This document shows, piece by piece, positions 61,327-64,000 of a stretch of DNA of 64,000 nt. The stretch comes from Nostoc sp. KVJ3 (GTDB lineage Bacteria; Cyanobacteriota; Cyanobacteriia; Cyanobacteriales; Nostocaceae), in contig NZ_WWFG01000001.1 of assembly GCF_026127265.1 (NCBI RefSeq), positions 2,023,501 to 2,087,500 of the forward strand, read 5' to 3'. The translations under genes were made by a program, and so were the position numbers. How positions within the stretch are numbered: the first letter of the stretch is position 1; each line of letters opens with the position of its first letter. A model generated the notes under the pieces. That model worked only from the letters and a program-made list of their open reading frames with translations, was not told where the DNA came from and searched no databases.

Positions 61327-62934
61327 GCTATCTGCTGTATATATTAGATTCTCGAAAGAGTGATAAGTTAAAGAGGGAAGATAAGATTATCAGAATTTGT
61401 CTCAGGAAACAAGTAATAGCATTAGTATCAAAAATTCTCGTTTTGTCAAATGATTCATCATTTTCTAAAGAATTCAAAAAACTACACTTTATTTGTTACT
61501 ACTTTGACAGCAAAAACAGCACATAGTTCCTTTTGAGGATAATAACCCTATTAACATCATCAGTAAAGCCTGACAAATAAATTTTATAAATGAATTTGAG
61601 AGACATAGTATTGACTCAATCAAGATTTCCAAAGTTATTCTCCATAGAAAGGATTTGATCTTCTCTCTTAAGGAAGTTCGCTAAACTCACTTGGAGAGAA
61701 AATGCGGTACAACATCTGAAAACAGAGTTTTAGGATTATTATCGGGCTGAATAACTCTGAAATATTGGCTTAATCGCAGTTTGTAGTAGGATTATAGGCT
61801 GTAATCACTCACTTAAAATTAGGCAAATAGGCGATCACTTTAGAGCAAATATCCATCTGCACCCATAGCTGTAAACAATAAGCTAAGAGTTGCTTGAAGG
61901 TTAAGAACCTTTGCTTACCGCCATTAAGCTAATTGCTTACCCGTGATAATCTTATAGTCACAAACAAAGGCACAAGACTCAGTTTCCTGGGTATAAATAG
62001 CCAAGAATTTTAGTGAAATTTAACCATGCTATCTGTAATTACACACAGATAAATTAAGCCAAAATAGATATGATGTTACTTGATTGTTCCTGATAATAAT
62101 ATTTTAGTTTTGTTTCATTTTTTTAGGTCAATTACTCGTAAAGACATGATGAAATCTTAGATATATTTTCTCTTCCTCCTTCCGATATAATTTGCTTTAA
62201 CTCAGTGATTTTTTTTCACTAATGGTATTCATCTAGTTTGAGGCTATACAAATTACTTTTTAGCCAACGAATGCGCTAAAAATTCTGAGGAAGAACAATT
62301 TTGTGGATCTCAAATAAAGAGAAAAATTACTGCGAAAAAATTAGATGCAAGTATTGTTAACTATATAGATTGCCCATAAAAATGGTTTTGTATTTTAATG
62401 TTTTTTTGGGTGTATTCATTATAGCCATTATCTCTGCGCTTTAAATAAACTTTATTCAGTCACTAAATAAGCTCATTTTTGCACTTTATAAAAAAATTAC
62501 AAAGAAAGATATATGAGTTCAGCTTTTGCTTAATGATATTGATATATAACAATATCCTAAGCTCAAAAACTTGTTAAAGAAAAGATTCTGATATTGAAGT
62601 ACATCGGCTAGGTTTGATTAAACGGACTTCGTAAATAATTGTCTACTATTTTGTACTGATTTATACTGGTAAATTTCCAAATGAAATTACTAGAAAAATA
62701 TGAGAATATAGATACTTCATGAAATTTAGGTGAAGTTAGCTTCTGCAAATGTGGATAATAAGGGGCCCTAACCTGAGAGGTACGTAGATGGTTGAAGAAG
62801 GCAGAAAGCTTAGAACACAATTGAGTCATTCTGGAAGAACCTCTTCCTTAGCCTCATACCCTTGGGTTAATAGATACATTGCAATATATTGCAACGTCTC
62901 TACGAACTTAAAATCAATACTAAAAATCCTTAAG
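61327..62934. other. Long AT-rich region without a convincing gene
   Basis: About 1.6 kb. Frames longer than 60 codons are few and none looks like a protein; the 73-aa minus-strand frame at 62608-62829 has no supporting features. I see no tRNA-like TPsiC box and no CRISPR. It must include the promoter of the ribbon-helix-helix gene. A small segment, taaacaataagctaagagtt ... accgccattaagctaattgc (61870-61935), might be structured. Confidence 0.5.
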
Positions 62935-63191
62935 CTATAGGACTACTATTTGATTTTTGAAAAATACGTAGGGTGTTATCGCGGAGAGTACGACACCAAA
63001 CCCTTGATAATGGTGCGTTACGAACTACGTTCTAACACAACGAACGCCAGTTTCTACAACGGAGGGAACCTCCCTTCGGGTTCACCAGTCGCCTAGGTTA
63101 GGAAACCCGCCTACAGCGATGTATTCACCGCAACGCACTGGCTCCGCTACAATACCTAATTTGGTTCAAAAATCAAATATGATTCCTATAG
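62935..63191. repeat. ataggaat/gtagggtg-family repeat (copy 3, with an inner insert)
   Basis: The ends ctataggactactatttga and caaatatgattcctatag are imperfect inverted repeats. The core (ggagagtacgacaccaaacc) is the inverse of that at 58.8 kb. About 109 bp (63040-63148, containing gccagtttctacaacggagg and gcaacgcactggctccgct) lies inside and belongs to another dispersed family. Confidence 0.7.
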
Positions 63192-63229
63192 CCGTAATCT
63201 GACATTCAGGATTACGGCCATTAATGCAA

Positions 63230-64000
63230 CTATTCAAATTTAAGTTGGGGCATGAGTTGGAGAGTACCAATACCTAAATCTTTCGGTGAAAGCGATCGCG
63301 TTTCAAACAAAGCCATCATATCCCGTAACTGAGGATTGCCACGAGAGGCTCCCGTTAGTCCTTTAGCAATGATTAAGCCACAGTAGCCCTTAGTATTTTT
63401 ACAGCGTTGATTCCATTTTTTTCGGGCTTCTACATGAATTGGATCTTGATCTAAAAATTCACCGAATAGGAACAATTCACCATTTTCAGTTTGTAATAAA
63501 CCGAGGTCGTAGCGATCGCCATCGAAAGGATCGGCACCTGGATTAAAGCAAATCGCTCTCAGTCCGCTTGCTGCTTCAATTCTTTCAATTACAATCTTCG
63601 CCTTGGGCCGAGAAGTTTGAATTAAAATCACCGGTAAACCGTCACCCACTTGTTTGATTTCACCAGCTTTATGATAAGTTACCCCCTTACGAAGGTATTC
63701 CAGCATTTCCCAGGACACTACACCTAAGCTGAGGAAAGAGTCTTCCGGTATCAAGTCATCTTGCAATGATTGGAAATTCGGGGAGTCAAGATTGTCAATT
63801 TCCTCCTCATCGTCACCAAAGCCTGCCATTTCTTCTAATTCTGCTGCTAACTCTGGCATGGTAGAGACTGTCACAGCCACAGATTTAGTTGATTCTTCTG
63901 ACTGCGGTAGAGAAATACGATAGCGACGGCTGAGGGGAGGAAAAATATCCTCATGCAAATGGCGACGGTGATCGCGAATGAAGCGGATCAGGCTTTCGAT
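63230..64000 (-). CDS. Conserved hypothetical protein (5' end outside window)
   Basis: At least 257 codons on the minus strand, C-terminus complete; the frame stays open to base 64000 (IESLIRFIRDHRRHLHEDIF). A shorter frame that starts at 63958 uses a TTG and is not a real start. The N-terminal ~50 residues after the window edge contain basic patches (RRYRISLPQ), then an acidic stretch (EELEEMAGFGDDEEEIDNLD) and a beta-rich C-terminal part (GDGLPVILIQTSRPKAKIVI; RYDLGLLQTENGELFLFGEF; PHFEARK-like IHVEARKKWNQRCKN). I do not recognise the family. Confidence 0.65.
   Translation of the reverse strand: MESLIRFIRDHRRHLHEDIFPPLSRRYRISLPQSEESTKSVAVTVSTMPELAAELEEMAGFGDDEEEIDNLDSPNFQSLQDDLIPEDSFLSLGVVSWEMLEYLRKGVTYHKAGEIKQVGDGLPVILIQTSRPKAKIVIERIEAASGLRAICFNPGADPFDGDRYDLGLLQTENGELFLFGEFLDQDPIHVEARKKWNQRCKNTKGYCGLIIAKGLTGASRGNPQLRDMMALFETRSLSPKDLGIGTLQLMPQLKFE

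Noticed and set aside
62608..62829. 73-aa minus-strand frame in the gene-poor region
   Set aside because: Aromatic-rich composition, no start signal and no recognisable motif; left as non-coding.
1..64000. tRNA genes and CRISPR arrays
   Set aside because: No cloverleaf with a ggttcgaatcc-type arm and no regularly spaced 24-40-bp repeats were seen; tandem repeats present are heptamers or in-frame coding repeats.

Overview
This is chromosomal DNA from a filamentous, heterocyst-forming cyanobacterium of the Nostoc/Anabaena type. The evidence is dense HIP1 octamers (GCGATCGC), a complete fraC-fraD-fraE filament-integrity operon, carotenoid (zds) and cobalamin genes of cyanobacterial type, and many short palindromic and heptanucleotide repeats typical of Nostocales. 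Both window edges cut a gene. I see no tRNA, rRNA or CRISPR array.

Layout. 0-7 kb: an RTX-tailed glycerophosphodiesterase/phytase-like protein (5' cut), a type IIA topoisomerase A subunit, a CheY-like regulator, a TPR exoprotein and a TetR regulator. 7.5-14 kb: a pair of TetR-type operator candidates, a repeat-rich secreted protein, then a tripartite efflux operon (HlyD/MacA adaptor, MacB-type permease, separate ATPase, TolC). 14-20 kb: a CPA2 antiporter with two USP domains, two divergent methyltransferases, a Uma2 nuclease-like protein, a VOC protein and a DUF4385 protein with a repeat-derived C-terminus. 20-25 kb: a repeat-rich gap, then a four-gene CUT1-type sugar ABC transporter. 25-36 kb: a beta-helix/SLH protein, three double-glycine-leader cargo genes with a C39-peptidase ABC exporter and its HlyD adaptor, and a convergent TpsB (FhaC/ShlB) pore.

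36-44 kb: an unrecognised pair of very large genes (1,064 and 1,309 aa) that overlap at TAATG. The second is a P-loop helicase-like protein. The first has a C-terminal region whose predicted strand/helix order could be RNase H/PIWI-like. I consider this the best candidate for an undescribed system, probably genome defence, although no assignment can be proven here. A frameshifted coiled-coil gene lies upstream. 44-54 kb: double-domain CobO, fraCDE, a pentapeptide-repeat protein, an Orn/Lys/Arg decarboxylase-family enzyme, a DUF2059 protein, a DrrAB-type ABC exporter and a small exoprotein. 54-64 kb: PrxQ, a solo tnpB insertion sequence with a probable omega-RNA, a small winged-helix-like protein, CobQ, a [2Fe-2S] ferredoxin, a SRPBCC protein with zeta-carotene desaturase, a small ribbon-helix-helix protein, about 1.9 kb with no convincing gene, and a gene cut by the right edge.

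Repeats are a major theme. A CTAG-flanked MITE is present three times (96, 103 and 124 bp) and differs in length only by its number of 7-bp units; two copies abut the stop codon of the upstream gene. A 163-bp MITE near 49 kb has a relative near 20.5 kb that carries a nested 158-bp element with perfect 20-bp terminal repeats and an 8-bp target duplication. Repeat sequence has also entered reading frames, in the topoisomerase, the decarboxylase, the sugar-binding protein and the DUF4385 protein. Several start codons that an automatic caller would choose are TTG or lie in repeats; they are corrected in the entries.
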